64,000 nucleotides of DNA from Neonectria sp. B-13 (taxonomy: Eukaryota; Ascomycota; Sordariomycetes; Hypocreales; Nectriaceae). Shown piece by piece: positions 37,454-50,014 of the stretch (positions within the stretch are counted from its first letter, which is position 1; each line of letters starts with the position of its first letter). Position numbers and translations under genes: made by a program. The DNA is taken from NCBI GenBank assembly GCA_002682825.1, contig NOKP01000002.1:4694309-4758308 (forward strand), written 5' to 3'. The notes under the pieces were generated by a model. That model searched no databases, had not been told where the DNA came from, and saw only the letters and a program-made list of their open reading frames with translations.

Positions 37454-38465
37454 GCCGAGCTGAGCACGATGCAGTGTTACTCAAAGTGCTTCTGGATCCG
37501 ATCCTGTGGTCAGGCGTTGCAATTAGCTATCCGTGTTGTTGGGTGGTAGTGGTAGTGGTCGCGGTCGCGGCTGGGCGTTGGGAGATGTAACAATTGATGC
37601 TCCGTAGTGTGGGTAGCGAGGCCGGAGGACCGGGAGACGATGTCACTGTATAATTGGGGCAGCGCAGGGAGACTGCAGACGTGAATCGGGTGCGAACGTA
37701 GAGAGAGAGATTGGTGATGCAGATTTGGAGTTTGACAAGCGCCAGACATAGATGAGAAGGAACCTGCGAAGGGAATGTGGTCGTGTGCGAACGTGATGGC
37801 CGTACCTTCCACGGAATAGAATGCATGTAGGTCCTCCCTACCTTGCTTCCCTACCTCCAAGGCAAAACCCTTCCCGACATTTACCTCGCCAGTGGCAAGG
37901 AGAGACATTTCTGACGTGACCTTAAATTACTGCTATTCTTAATATGCCCCAAGGACCGCATTCCCTGATTCCAGGGCTAGGATATGTCCGTGGGAGGAGA
38001 CCACCCAAGCCCGTCAGCAAATCGAGCATCGACTGAGCCACGCCCAGGCCCGAGCGCATCAAAGTTGTGTGCAGGTGAACTCCACTGGAAGCCGCTGGAC
38101 TGTCTGTGCAACAAGTGCGACACGGTACGGACGAGCATGGGTTCCCCTGGGATAGGGCAAGCCAAACCCGAAGACAACAGGCGTGCCACGGGTCAGTTGA
38201 TAGGGTGATAGGGTGATTCGGGCAGACAATCTCCATCGCTCCATTTCCACCACGGGCAGGCAGCCGCTTTGTGTTTCGGGGGCTATTTCTATGTCTCATT
38301 CGATTTGTCTGTTCTTGTTTGGCTTGTTGGCTGTTGGACTACGGCATTTTCTATCTTAGAAACCGTTGTGGTGAGATATCTACAGTAGGTAGGCTGATGG
38401 AGACTGAATTAAAGTCACGCTGGGGTCCTGTACGATGGCACCAAGCCACCAGTTTGGGGTTGATT

Positions 38466-38533
38466 GGTTCAGTGGCACAACTGGCTGAGGTGCCCTTCTA
38501 AGTGCACACAGGGTTGGCGCTCCTCCAGTGAAC
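38466..38533 (+). pseudogene. possible decayed tRNA-Arg(UCU)-like sequence
   Basis: The order of parts recalls a tRNA: a D-arm-like TGGCACAACTGGCTGAGG, an anticodon-loop-like CTTCTAA, and outer segments GTTCA and TGAAC that pair. The anticodon stem does not close with a 7-nt loop and the T arm (GGGTTGGCGCTCC) lacks TTCGA. If it is a tRNA at all it is broken. Confidence is low. Confidence 0.2.
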
Positions 38534-41500
38534 AGCACCTAGGATCGTCATTCCTCCCTCCAGTACTCCGTAAACAAAGTCCAATTCGTCAGTCCAAAAT
38601 GCGGCTTACACTGAGAGAGGCTTGGGAGGCTTGGGAGCTTCAATGTGGCTGCTGCCGTGCATCTGCAGCTCAGTGCATTTACCGTCCTCCGCCGCCCCTC
38701 CGCCCATTTCAGCGCCCCTTTCCCCAGATCGATAACAGCTCCCCACCTCCCAGAGGAAAGGCCCGAATGGCCACCCCCGTGATTGGGCCCCTAAAGCCGC
38801 CCGTCACAATCCGCCTGTAGGCCTACCGGCTCGGCCGTTGCCAGCGGGTTTTACACCCCAGGCTGTCATGTCCTGTACCGATACTGCGCTGGAGTGCCCT
38901 GAGTGAGTTGCATCCCAGCCAAGCAACTCCGATTAGGAAGGTGTCGTCGATCCAGTCACTGGTCACAAACATCTGCCCCAAAAGGCGGAGGGCAGAACAG
39001 CCAAGGCGGTGGATACATGCCATTCGTTTTCGTCCCATGATCTCCATTGTATCTTGCTTTTGGCACCGTCTCATGACAATGGCAAAGACAATGGCGGGTT
39101 TGGCTTCTACTGATCTACAGACTTCGGGGGGGGGGCGTCTTCGATACGAGGCGCCACTCTCACATTCACGAGAGCCGGCGGCAATAGCAGGCCAACAATA
39201 GAAACTGGTCTGATTCCATATACTGTATTCGTATCCATACATTGAGGTCTGCAGTCAGCCACGGGCGTCCAAGTGCTGACTGAAGGATTCACCAATTCGG
39301 CAGTCGATCACATCTGCCGCTCCTGAGTCAGGCAATTGGGGCTGACTCCAGCTAATTCGGTAACCAAAAATTCTCGTAATTCATCAATACGATCCTAAAC
39401 TCGACCGACTACTAGACCTGCGCACTCCGTACACAGGCAAACAGGCCAAGTGCTCATTCAGGGAGGTATCCATGGATCCGTACCCTCCCCCTCGGCCCAG
39501 TGGGTTATGGCCTGGCCAGTGCGACTCCACTGCCGGGCATGTAACGTTTCCTTGCCCTTCCTACCCCTACCCACGGCTTCCCGCTTGGAGCCCTGGGTGG
39601 CCGTACGGTTTCCTGGGCTTCCCTAGCGGCCGCCAGCCTGCCGCCTGGTTCACGTTGGAGCGTCCGTTGACCATGTTCATTACATTATCCATATCGAGAG
39701 GGCCTTCCCAGCCTCCCCATCGCTCCGCATGGTGCCAGGCGCCGCCTTCTGGCACGGCATGATAACTGCCCTGCCAATATCGCGACCTCGCTATGGTTAC
39801 ACTCGCAAGCGTCACGAGACAAACTAGACCTCGACGTCGGATGTCGCCAGGCCTTGCCCGATAGCCCATCCATCGGGGACCTAATTCGGGCTGAAATACC
39901 ACCAAACGGACCTCGGCCGCAGCTATTGGTCCCAGCACGGGCGAGAGGCATGCCATGAACGGTGGAGGAACCATGTGAAGATCATCCCCCATGGGTCGAG
40001 ATAAACGACACCACCCGAACCAAACCTCAACTCCAGCTCGCATTTCCCCTCACCCCTCCAAAGCCCCTCGTCCCCTTGTTCGTGACCCATCTCTCGATTG
40101 GTCAATTCGGACGCCTCCTGCTTAAAACGAGCGGCCAGGAATGTTGCTCCCACTGAGCTGGTATCCAACCAACCCCGGCTGCTCGGTAAGACGCAACGTT
40201 GAAGTCTCATGTTCTGTCCCGTCCCAGCAATATTGACCGAGAAGCTTCATTTGTGATAATGAACAATACTAGCTCGCCTTTGCCGTTGTTAGCCAGCCTC
40301 TTGACCTCACTGTCAATGGCCACGACTTCAGAATGTGCAAGGAATGAAAGTGAAGAGAAAGCCACCGAGAGACCATTCTACATTAGTACGTTACATGCTT
40401 GAACAGTATCGCAACCTCACGTGTGCCTTGGCGGCATGCACCAGTCCATGCGCAGGTGCCTGCTATGTAGTCTTCAAACCGGTAAGCGATTCAATGCGGC
40501 CGTGTTCAGCATCAAGGCTGACCGGCCGCGTGCCGAATGCTTATCGGGATGGTGCGGCTCTAAGACGGACGATGTTACTGTCCGTAGAGGTAGGGTTGTG
40601 AATGTACACATGGAGAACAAACCTGGTTACAGACCAATCCCGGCGAGGAGTGCTTGCTGCATTTGATCATGGATGCTTCGCCAAGAACGTGGCAGGCACC
40701 TGCCTAATTGAGACACTGATATAGCATCAGTGTCATTCCGTAAGAAGGACGCGCATTCCTTCGTAATTCCCCGATTATAGAGTTACCAGCGCCGTCGACT
40801 ATAAAGCATGACTTCACAGACTTGCGGACCAGATGGCCAGTTAAGATTTGACCACTGCCGTCTCCGATGCGCTGCTGGGTTTCATCTCTGGTCCACTTGG
40901 CTAGTCTCTCGTGAACAGAGCTGTTGCGCGCATTGCACTGAAGATACAAGTACAATCTGAACAAGGGCTGTGAGTTAAATGCGTGCTACTCATAAGCCAG
41001 AAGATTGACCATGGTTGATAAATCTAGTAGATTAGACACTGGTCCAGGCTTAATGAATCTACCAAGTTATATTTCATCCATCTTGACGGATCGTATCAAC
41101 CTCCGCGGCCTAGAGACTACTCTAGCCAAAGGTTGTCTCATGTTTCAAGAATCTGACTCAACAACCACATTAAGTGAATCCTTCGAACCAAGGATATCTA
41201 GGTAGGTTTGGCAATCACTTCGATGTGTGTTGAGAATGGCTTAGTCATGCAGCCACAAAATATTGGAAATGACAGCTGAAAGAGTGAGAAAGCCACAGAT
41301 AGTACCCAAACAGACCACATCAGTTAGATATCAGCGACAAAAAAATCCTAATGACTTTGTGTTTGTCAGCCATCTCTGTCCATCCTCTAAACAAGGCAAT
41401 TGTGTTTGTGGGGGACTCTTTGCGGATGACACAGTCTTGGTCAGTCACGCCACCTAGATTTTCGAGTTCTGAGTAATTCTCGGGCGCTGATTGGCTCGGT

Positions 41501-41696
41501 CGATGTCGGGGCTGCACCCCATGACATACCCAAGCTCGCCCCTTCGGTTCTCCGGCTGCAAACGCCTTTAGCACCGAGATGCCAGCCGGGTTTGGCTCTG
41601 CTTTGCAATCCGTCATAGTACCGACAACCTCCACAACCTTTTCAACAACACGCCCGCATCCCATTCAGCTCGGAATTCCTCCTCCATGACCCGATC

Positions 41697-42469
41697 ATGT
41701 TCGTCTCTCGCTCGGTGACCAGAGTCGCATTGCGACGCGGGTGCAATGCCGTGCGCCATTTCTCCTCGTCTCGGCCCGTCGCCGTCGCCTACCACTCCTA
41801 CGGCCTCCCCTCCAACCTCAATTCTCCGCCCCCGAGGGCCGATGACGTCCCTGAGACCTCAATAGCCCAGCCCAATCCTCTCCCCAAAGTCCACGAGACC
41901 CGGCCTCCGCCGCAGCAGCAACAACAACTTCACCAGCGTCAAGAGGTGGCCCCTGCTCGCCCAGCCGCCCCCGCCGCCGTCGCCGCTACCCCCCTAACGC
42001 CCGCCGCACCGGCTCCCAAGATCGTCGAGAAGGAGGTACAAAAACCCAAGGCTGCGCGGCCGCGCTCCAAGCTACGCGCCCGCAAGGCGGCCATGAAGTT
42101 GACGCCCTCGGCGGTGGAGCAATTGAGGACGCTGTTGGATCAGCCCGAGCCGAAGCTGATCAAGGTCGGCGTACGCAACCGAGGTTGCAGCGGGCTAGCG
42201 TATCACCTCGAGTACGTGGACAAGCCGGGCAGTTTCGACGAGACTGTGGAGCAGGACGGCGTCAAGGTCCTGATTGACAGCAAGGCGCTGTTCAGCATCA
42301 TTGGCAGTGAGATGGACTGGACTGAGGACAAGCTTAACCAGCGCTTCGTCTTCAGGAATCCCAACATCAGTAAGTCACGCCCGCACAACAAAGCGATATT
42401 CTTGGAGCTTGTTACTAACCTATCCCTGCAGAGGAGGAATGCGGCTGTGGAGAGTCTTTCATGGTATAG
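41697..42469 (+). CDS. ISA1: mitochondrial iron-sulfur assembly protein ISA1 (A-type carrier)
   Basis: An A-type Fe-S carrier needed for [4Fe-4S] protein maturation in mitochondria. The 236-residue product is joined from 41697-42369 and 42432-42469 across a 62-bp intron (GTAAGT, CTAAC branch, CTGCAG). The splice restores NIKEECGCGESFMV, without which the last two cysteines are lost. The three conserved cysteines are Cys164 (NRGCSGLAYH), Cys228 and Cys230 (CGCG). VEQDGVKVLIDSKALFSIIGSEMDW is the typical core, with only part of it needed to place the family. Residues 1-30 are Arg- and Ser-rich with no acids, fitting a mitochondrial presequence. A long Pro/Gln/Ala-rich linker (about 40-130, with QQQQQ) is much longer than in yeast. 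ISA1 rather than ISA2 is chosen from the LEYVDKPGSFDE stretch. Confidence 0.94.
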
Positions 42470-43317
42470 ACGATAGAAAGCGCCTTTCCGGCATTATACA
42501 AGGCTGGGCGGCGACCAAGCGAAAACCGATGACGTTATTATTAAAAACGACACGACACTGACGATGGATGGACACGAGCCGGCCCCCAACCCAAGGGGAA
42601 GCCAAGAGCCCTGCAACACACGTCATATTTACCACGGGAGCATTCAATCCTCCAAGGATGAGGAGGTCTGCTCTGCACCATGAACAACATCTTGGGCAAC
42701 GAAACAGCACGTGGAAGCGGCATTTAGAGCTGATGGCCTTTGTAACACGGAAAATGGGAGAGGACCCAGCCCCGGACGAGGGAACACGGGGCCGAGCCCG
42801 GTATGCTTTTGGCGTTGGGTTAGAATGGAGATAGCTGCCGACTGATTGTGATAAATATATATACCAGTGTACGACTAGTCCAGATCTTGTACCGGCATTG
42901 TGAACCTATTTCAACGATTTTGAAAGTGTCTCTGAATTAATCTTCACGTAGCTTTCATGACTAGACATTTAGGACTTGTATAGTTAGTATTCCTTACAAG
43001 CCCTGTCAAATCCTTATCTAAGGAGCCATGTCTCATTGCTTGCTGAAGCCTCACCTGCCCGGTGCAGGACGGCATGTCACATGACTCCACGATGTGTTGC
43101 TTTTGATGTTGTCGTCCGCCACGCCCTTTCGGGTGATCATTTTGGGTTTAAAGACGGCTCGCGCCCGCAGGTTCCTTACCATGTCATCCGAACACTGGGT
43201 ATTTCTCTATTTTATTAGCAACTGTTAGACCTCATCCCTGCGATTATTCGTTCTTCATTGAGTAGCCTCAGCGCCACCCATTAAAGCGTTCGCCAAGACG
43301 CGCATCACCACCCAAGA
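42470..43317. other. intergenic, no gene seen
   Basis: It holds the ISA1 3' flank and the promoter of the alkyltransferase gene. The stretch at 42830-43000 is AT-rich with TATATATA near 42857. Confidence 0.6.
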
Positions 43318-43815
43318 ATGACAGTGGGAGTGAAACGACCACTGGAGGACCTCACCGAGGAGGTCAAATCCAAGATATCAAAGTCAAATCCTCCAGAGTC
43401 ACAGCCAACTACGCCCAGTGAACCCTCGCCTATCCCCCCACACTTCCATCCCTCCATGCACCCGCAGCTCGCCCGCATCGCCAGCGCCCAACGCACACCG
43501 TTCGAGAAGCGCGTCTGGACAGCCCTGTGCCAGATCCCGCCGGGCCACTTCACGACGTACGGGCTGCTGGCGGCGCATCTCAACTCGTCCCCGCGGGCGG
43601 TCGGCAACGCGCTGCGACGCAACCCGTTCGCGCCGGAGGTGCCGTGCCACCGGGTGGTCGCGACGGGAGGCGCGCTGGGGGGCTTCAAGGGCAAGTGGCC
43701 GAGGGACGGCGAGGGGATCACGATTGATGAGAAGAAGAAGCTGTTGAGGAGTGAAGGGGTACGGCTTGATGGCAAGTGCAAGGTGATCGGGACGCCGTTC
43801 GGGGGGTTTGTATGA
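43318..43815 (+). CDS. MGT1: O6-alkylguanine-DNA alkyltransferase, short form
   Basis: A suicide repair enzyme that moves an alkyl group from O6-guanine to its own cysteine. The single-exon gene encodes 165 residues. The DNA-binding part holds TTYG (Tyr81, base flipping) and RAVG (Arg93, the arginine finger). The active site is PCHRVV with Cys110, and the supporting Asn102, His111 and Glu146 (RSEG) are all present. It therefore should be catalytically active, unlike alkyltransferase-like proteins, where Trp or Ala replaces the cysteine. It lacks the N-terminal RNase-H-like domain of many alkyltransferases; instead residues 1-50 are polar and Pro-rich with KRP basic residues, perhaps for nuclear entry. 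The gene is GC-rich, with strong antisense open frames that are not real. Confidence 0.88.
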   Translation: MTVGVKRPLEDLTEEVKSKISKSNPPESQPTTPSEPSPIPPHFHPSMHPQLARIASAQRTPFEKRVWTALCQIPPGHFTTYGLLAAHLNSSPRAVGNALRRNPFAPEVPCHRVVATGGALGGFKGKWPRDGEGITIDEKKKLLRSEGVRLDGKCKVIGTPFGGFV

Positions 43816-45233
43816 GAGAGGAGGATGGGCCTGTGTACTATACTCCGTAGGGAGCTTTGAGTCTAAGGGTTGCACTCTTGGGTTGAGGGAGGGATGTGGG
43901 ATATGAGAAGTGTATGCTACGAGTCCTGATGGACGGACAATATCGATTCCGGGGCGGTGTTGGCAGCAAGATAACAAACGTATGAGGTGGGCAGACCACA
44001 TGCCAAACAACAATCGGCTTCTTGCCCTTACCCTTATCCTTACCACAGAGCCGCCTGTAGGTAGGCTGTAGGCTGTTCGTCGGTACCCCCGTCGATGAAT
44101 GACATGACGGAAACTCGTCCAATATGCAGGCTTGACGTTGCGTGTGGGACCATGCCAAACCGCTCGGTCAACGCGGCTGAGATGTAGCCGAAACCCGGCG
44201 CAATTCGCAACGGGTAGACACACAAAGACCCATTCAAACGTTTATTTCGGCCCCAACTTCGCCCTCGCAGAGAGAGACCTTTTTTGCTTGTCCGCGCCTC
44301 TCCTCTCCGGACTTCGATCGCCGTTCTTACGGCGCCGGTACCTCGGTGGTCTTATGCCGGCGCAGGGAGGAGGGCGTGGGCAAGCTAAATGGGGTTAGGC
44401 GGTTTGCTAATAAGTGGGTGCGACGATATGCGTGAGCAGGTCAGGAGCTGGAGCTTGGTCACCGACGTCGTCGACGGGCAGAGGCTTGAGCAGGGGGTTG
44501 AGTGCATGGTTGGAGAGTGCGATGGCAAAGGGGCCTAGGCAAAGGGGATGGAGAAGCCGAGGATTAAGTCGAACCGAAACCTGTGAGTTGAGGCTGAGAA
44601 CCAGGCGAACAGGAGCAGCGAGACCGAGGTTTACAGAGTCGCTTTTTCTTAGTCAACGACTGGAGCTGGCCCAGCTATTTCACCCATTCACCGAGGGAGC
44701 TAAGCCCAAGACCCAAAACCCACACCGGCCTTTACCTTGCGGCTAGCCGTGGCTTTGTCTCTCTGTCGTCAAGTCGCACACACACACAAGTTGCTTTTCG
44801 TCAGTGGCCGTTTTGCTGTCGCAGTTCTAGTTCCAGTTTCCAGTTTCCAGGGCATCTAATCGCGGACCACCCCCCCTGCAAGCACTGTCGTCACTCGTCG
44901 GGTCCCCGGTTAACGAACCCACGGGCCGCCCGTCGTCCACTCACCTTGCGCCAAACCGCCTCGGCCAAAAACTTTTTCCGCATCGCTCCCTGGCCCGACA
45001 AATCCCGTGCCAGGACTGGGGCCAAACTGGGTCCCTCGCTGGGCTCTGGTGACCGGTGCGGCAGGAGCCCACTGCAAGAGGCGGCGTCTCCAAACTCGGG
45101 ACAGCTTTACTTTCGTGGTTCATCGCCTCCCAAAATCTTCCTCAAATCCTCCTTCCAACAAATCGCTCCGCACATCTCCTCTCTCCTCCTCTTTCGTCCC
45201 CGTCCCCCTCTCCCTCTCCACGACTCCGACATC
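43816..45233. other. intergenic, promoter of LSC2
   Basis: It carries the alkyltransferase 3' flank and, from about 44.6 kb, the CT-rich promoter and leader of LSC2. A (CA)n run lies near 44776-44788. No gene is supported. Confidence 0.6.
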
Positions 45234-46853
45234 ATGTTCAACCTTGGTCGCAGCCGCGTCGTGGCTTCGGCCCTCAACGCCTCCAAGGTACGGCCCGCCC
45301 GCCAAGCTCGCTTTTGCCTCTACTCCCGCACCGCACTCTCGATGCGACCTTATCCAGAAACCTCAACGCTGACTCTTCCGCCTCCAATAGTCCCAGATCG
45401 CTCCCGCTGTCAGATTCCCCGGCATTGCTCAACAACGACGAGCTCTGAGCATTCACGAGTACCTCTCCTGCGACCTCCTGCGAAAGGTGAGGCCCTCCCC
45501 TGCGCATGACCAACCCCTTATCTCCTACCTATACCTACCGTGGACCTGCCCCGTAGCTAACCGCCGATGATGTCAACAGTATGGCGTCGGTGTTCCCAAG
45601 GGTGCTGTTGCCATGACGGCCCAGGAGGCCAAGGAAGTCGCTCAGAATATCGGCACCGAGGACATGGTCATTAAGGCTCAGGTCCTGGCTGGTGGTCGAG
45701 GAAAGGGTACCTTCACCAACGGCCTCAAGGGTGGTGTTCGCGTCATCTACTCTCCTCATGAGGCCGAGATGTTCGCCGAGCAGATGATTGGTCAGAACCT
45801 CGTCACCAAGCAGACCGGCGCCCAAGGCCGTCTGTGCAGTTCCGTCTACATTTGCGAGCGCAAGTTCGTTCGTCGCGAGTTCTACCTCGCCATCCTTATG
45901 GACCGTGCCACCCAAGGTCCCGTTATCGTGTCCTCGTCCCAGGGCGGTATGGATATTGAGACCGTCGCCAAGGAGAACCCCGATGCCATTAACACCAACT
46001 ACATTGACATGAAGGTTGGCGTGACTGACGAGATTGCCCGTGAAATCGCCACCAAGCTTGGCTTCAGCGAGCAGTGCATCGAGGACGCCAAGGACACCGT
46101 CCAGAAGCTCTACAAGATCTTCGTGGAGAAGGATTCTACCCAGATTGAGATCAACCCTCTGTCCGAGACTTCCGACCACCAGGTGCTATGTATGGACGCC
46201 AAGTTCGGTTTCGACGACAACGCCGAGTTCCGTCAAAAGGACATCTTCGAGTGGCGTGATACCACCCAGGAGGACCCTGATGAGGTCCGCGCCGCCGGGT
46301 CCGGCCTCAACTTCATCAAGCTCGACGGTGATATCGGCTGCCTTGTGAACGGTGCCGGTCTGGCCATGGCCACCATGGACATTATCAAGCTGAACGGTGG
46401 TCAGCCCGCCAACTTCCTTGATGTCGGCGGCGGTGCTACTCCTGCCGCTATCCGGGAGGCTTTCGAGCTCATCACCAGCGACGCCAAGGTCACGGCCATC
46501 TTCGTCAACATCTTCGGCGGTATTGTCCGTTGTGACGCCATTGCCGCCGGTCTGATCTCAACCGTGGAGAGCATGAACCTTAAGATTCCCATCATCGCCC
46601 GTCTTCAGGGCACCAACGTCGACGAGGCTCACCAGCTCATCAACGACTCTGGTCTGAAGATCTTCTCCATCGATGACCTACAAAGCGCCGCTGAGAAGGC
46701 AGTGCAACTCTCGAAGGTGGTCAAGTTGGGTAAGTTGCTTCCAGTAGCCGCTCTGCGAGGGAGACTCCCTGCAGAAGTATGCGAGGACCATAAGCTAACG
46801 CAGATACAGCTCGCGACATCGATGTCGGTGTCGAGTTCACCCTGGGTATCTAA
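45234..46853 (+). CDS. LSC2: succinyl-CoA ligase beta subunit, mitochondrial
   Basis: The nucleotide-binding subunit of succinyl-CoA synthetase, the TCA-cycle step that makes ATP from succinyl-CoA. The 449-residue protein comes from four exons: 45234-45287, 45391-45486, 45580-46729 and 46804-46853. Introns of 103, 93 and 74 bp all have good branch and acceptor signals. Residues 1-40 (MFNLGRSRVVASALNASK and an Arg-rich stretch ending QQRRALSIHEYL) form the presequence and the start of the mature chain. ATP-grasp features include KAQVLAGGRGKGTF and EINPLSE (a metal-binding loop). The ligase domain holds VNGAGLAMATMDIIKLNGG and NFLDVGGGA, and the nucleotide loop FGGIVRCD. The last exon supplies the conserved TARDIDVGVEFTLGI-type end. 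Residues cannot prove ATP over GTP preference, but fungi have the ADP-forming enzyme. Confidence 0.96.
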
Positions 46854-47110
46854 AGAACACAAGACGGTTAGACGGGGGAAGGGATAAAGGCATTGCGGTG
46901 TAATATTTTGCGGGGGTGGAGACTGAGTTTCTGCAAAGCGAAAACCACGCTCCGGCGCCGAGGGACGTCCAAGAGAAAGGCGGGGAACGCGGGTTTCTGT
47001 TTAATTTAGCATGCATCGATCGACCTGGACTCGCTAGTCGAGGAGGAGCGAAAAGCATCGATGGGCCGATGGGTCGATAGATGGGCGGTCTGGCCTCGAA
47101 CAATACGGCT

Positions 47111-47175
47111 TCCATGTTTCCATGACTCCATGTCACCGTGTCTCCATGTTGCCGTGTCTCCATGTTACCATGTCC
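47111..47175. repeat. minisatellite of CCATGTTNCCGTGTCT type
   Basis: About four diverged 14-16-bp units, each built on TCCATGT and CCGTGTC, lie about 260 bases past the LSC2 stop. The unit contains NcoI-like CCATG cores. Confidence 0.7.
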
Positions 47176-49990
47176 CTCCGTGGCCTCGATGCTCACTCCT
47201 GTCTGATGTGTGACGTTCCGTTGGTCCATTGGTGGCCAAGATACGCCATGTTACCATCCGGCCCCTGTCTGCCATGAGATGGCTTGCAGCTTCTCCGCAC
47301 TTTCCCCTCGTTTTGAGTAAGAACGAGAAGGAAACGCGCCAATCTCACCAATCTCTCGTCCACCGGGCGGAGAAGATGCGCTGACGGGAGCCAAGCTGAG
47401 TGGTTTTGTTGCCAGCCTGGTCGGCCTGGAATCCTTGGATTGGCCGGAATGGTGGTTAGCATTGTCTTGGCCCGGCGGGACGCGTGACGCCGTGACGCCC
47501 CTGGCCTGCGTCCGCTTGTGCGTCTGCCTCTCCCAGCGGCAGTACGGAGCGGTAACGAGGAAGAGGCGAAAATGGAGGAAGGGAAGTCAAAATGGCACGG
47601 TGGCTGACATGAGCCGACCCCTGCCAGACCAAGATCAAGGTCGAGAAGAGGAAGGACATGACAGTTGGGACGACATGGTGTGCACACCCGCAGGAAACGG
47701 GCCTGCGGATATGATTGTGGAACGGGGGGGAACAAATATGAAGAAGAGATAAAGCCAGGTCCAGATTTCTTTGACAATGAAGTCGAAATAAAGCTGGGTA
47801 GCCTTTCCTCTGGCCGTGGATATGAGAAACGCGCTGCGTATGGGGCTTTCCGAGGGTGCGGGTGATATGAGGGTGGGTGGTCGGTCCAGATCGGCTATTG
47901 GGTGTGTTCGGGTGTAAGGGAGCACAGTGGCGGGAGAGGGTCCTTTGATGGGGAATGACTTCTGCAGAGTGGGTTTTGAGGTGAGGTGACGGGAGGACGC
48001 AGCAAGATGCAGGAAATGGGCTGGGAGCATTGATAGAGATACCCGGCGTCTTCCTTCTTATGCGTGGATGGGCGTTTGGATTGGTAAAAGGGGAAGCAGT
48101 TGTTGTCATGCATGGGTTGATGTTGTAGAGAACCAAACAGCAAAAACTGGGACATCCATGGATGGTTCTAGTAATAGTACCAAACCTGGCATGCTGAAAG
48201 GTACGTAGTCTACCTCGTGGTGGGCGTGGTGGTGGGTGCTTAGATAGTAGTAGCCTCCATGCAGTGATCGTACGTACTGCCTGATGATGATGAGGCGCAT
48301 TTCCAGCGACCCCCACCAGCCACATTTCAAGCAGCCACACCAGCGTTGAGGCTCAACTCTAGGTTCGAACTTGCGGCTGCCAAGCGCGTTAAGTCAGCCT
48401 CAAGCCTCAGAAATTCCCCGGCCGTGGACAACGTCGAGATATCTGCAATCTGTCACTCTGTGCCTCTTCTTCCGTCACGCCCAAATAAACACACGCCCAA
48501 GACTTGCCACCGACGCCCCCCAACGCTCGTCCATCATAGTCGACTTTTTCTTTATCCTCGGTTATTGCAACGCGGCTGAGTGGTCGACTTCGTACTGTAA
48601 TTGTGGCCCCCCCACGCTAGAACCCAAATCTCCTGACTTCGATGGATCCCCAGGGGATGGATTCAAGCCGTTCCCGCTGCCGTTCCCTGCGCGAAGCAAT
48701 GCAAAAGATTAAGCCAGCAAGGGAATAAAGAAAGAAAAAATTCCCTGCGACGTCGGAAGCCCGGGCTGATCCGGGACGCGGGACGGGGGGGGCTCGTGGA
48801 GCCAATGACGAACGCCATGAGGTTGTTCAGTGCCTGACGAACCTGGTTTCGAGGCCGCAACGGGCAACTTGTGGATCCGGTAGGCCCTCGGTGATGATCC
48901 GCGGTGGAGGAGGCTCATCGACGGGAATTACGTCGCGGCAGGTAGCAGCGATTCCCAGGTCCACTTTTGGGCGAACGATGGCGAGGTTTTCTGAGGGAGC
49001 CGCATATCCGCTTTGGTAAGGGGACATGACTACAGACTACCAGGGACTGGAATAAACGGGGATGACGAACTTTGCGAATGCCGACGGAGCACCGAGAAGG
49101 AGATAGAGCCATAGGCATGGGGGGCATAAGATGAAGATGCACTGAAAACGGTACGAGTCTGGCGCTACATGACACAACAATCTAGATAGGACGCAGCTCG
49201 CATTACACGCGCAAACTAGGCACTACACACCATCGTGGCAGAATCCAACGCCACTTCCCACGCGCCCCCTTGGCGGGAGGGAAGCATCAGCCACAACCGC
49301 CTACCCCCCCTGTGAACCCTGGCTTTGGTTTTTTCGTGGCCGCTATTGCTGCTCGCCAGAGGCGCGGTGAGCTGGCTGGCCTTGGCTGCTCTAGTCTTGG
49401 CTGACAGGATACGCACACACAGGCAAAACGCGGGGAAATGGAGAAGAGCAAAGGAGGGGAAACCGGACCATGATCATGCGGACAGCGTCACACTGTGTGG
49501 CCGTCCACGAGGGCACGAGACCATTCCAGCATCAAGAAGCGAAGAGGAAAAGAAAGGAGGCCGAAAAAAATCCCGTGAGGATCATGACGACAGAGCAAAA
49601 AGAATGAGACACGTTGGGGCGAAACTCCCGTCTTAGAATAACGGTCCCCCGTCCGGACGTCTCTCGGTCTCCCTCGGGCAACGGCCTTCCCGGGGGGGCG
49701 TGTGGCTGCTATTTATTCCCTATTCCCTGCTGCTGCTGTTTCCGCCGCCCAACCGCCAACCGCCAACCAGCAACCACGATCCGACCAGCAGGGGGGGGCC
49801 CCCGCAGCCGGGCTGCGTTCCCCACAAGGCGTCCATTGTTCTTCTCTCAGTGCGTTGTGAGCGAAAGTGCCCGCAGGAAAAGGGCGTTGCGCAGGCTTGA
49901 GAGGAGCGAGCACTGGCCTTTTGTCCTTTCCAACGTGTTCGGCTTGTTGCCGCAGGGGTCCACATGCGCTGTTGGGGCGAGCAGGGGAGG

Positions 49991-50014
49991 GGCGTGGGCG
50001 TGGGCGTGGGCGTG
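49991..50014. repeat. tandem GGGCGT hexamer, four copies
   Basis: About four units of GGGCGT on the plus strand (complement ACGCCC), about 310 bases upstream of the small Ser-rich gene. The G-runs could form a four-stranded structure; none is shown. Confidence 0.65.

Larger units (their letters stand above)
36595..41696. other. gene-poor intergenic region of about 5.1 kb
   Basis: It lies between the divergent UNC93-like and ISA1 genes. The first kilobase is the probable promoter and leader of the UNC93-like gene and is rich in GA and GT tandem repeats. Past 38 kb I see only a tRNA-like remnant and short frames with no family signature. Confidence 0.55.

Noticed and set aside
47456..48340. 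Minus-strand open frame of 294 codons
   Set aside because: Pro/His/Ser-rich composition, no domain, no good promoter or conserved-looking segment; overlapped by other frames on both strands. Length alone is weak evidence in GC-rich fungal DNA.
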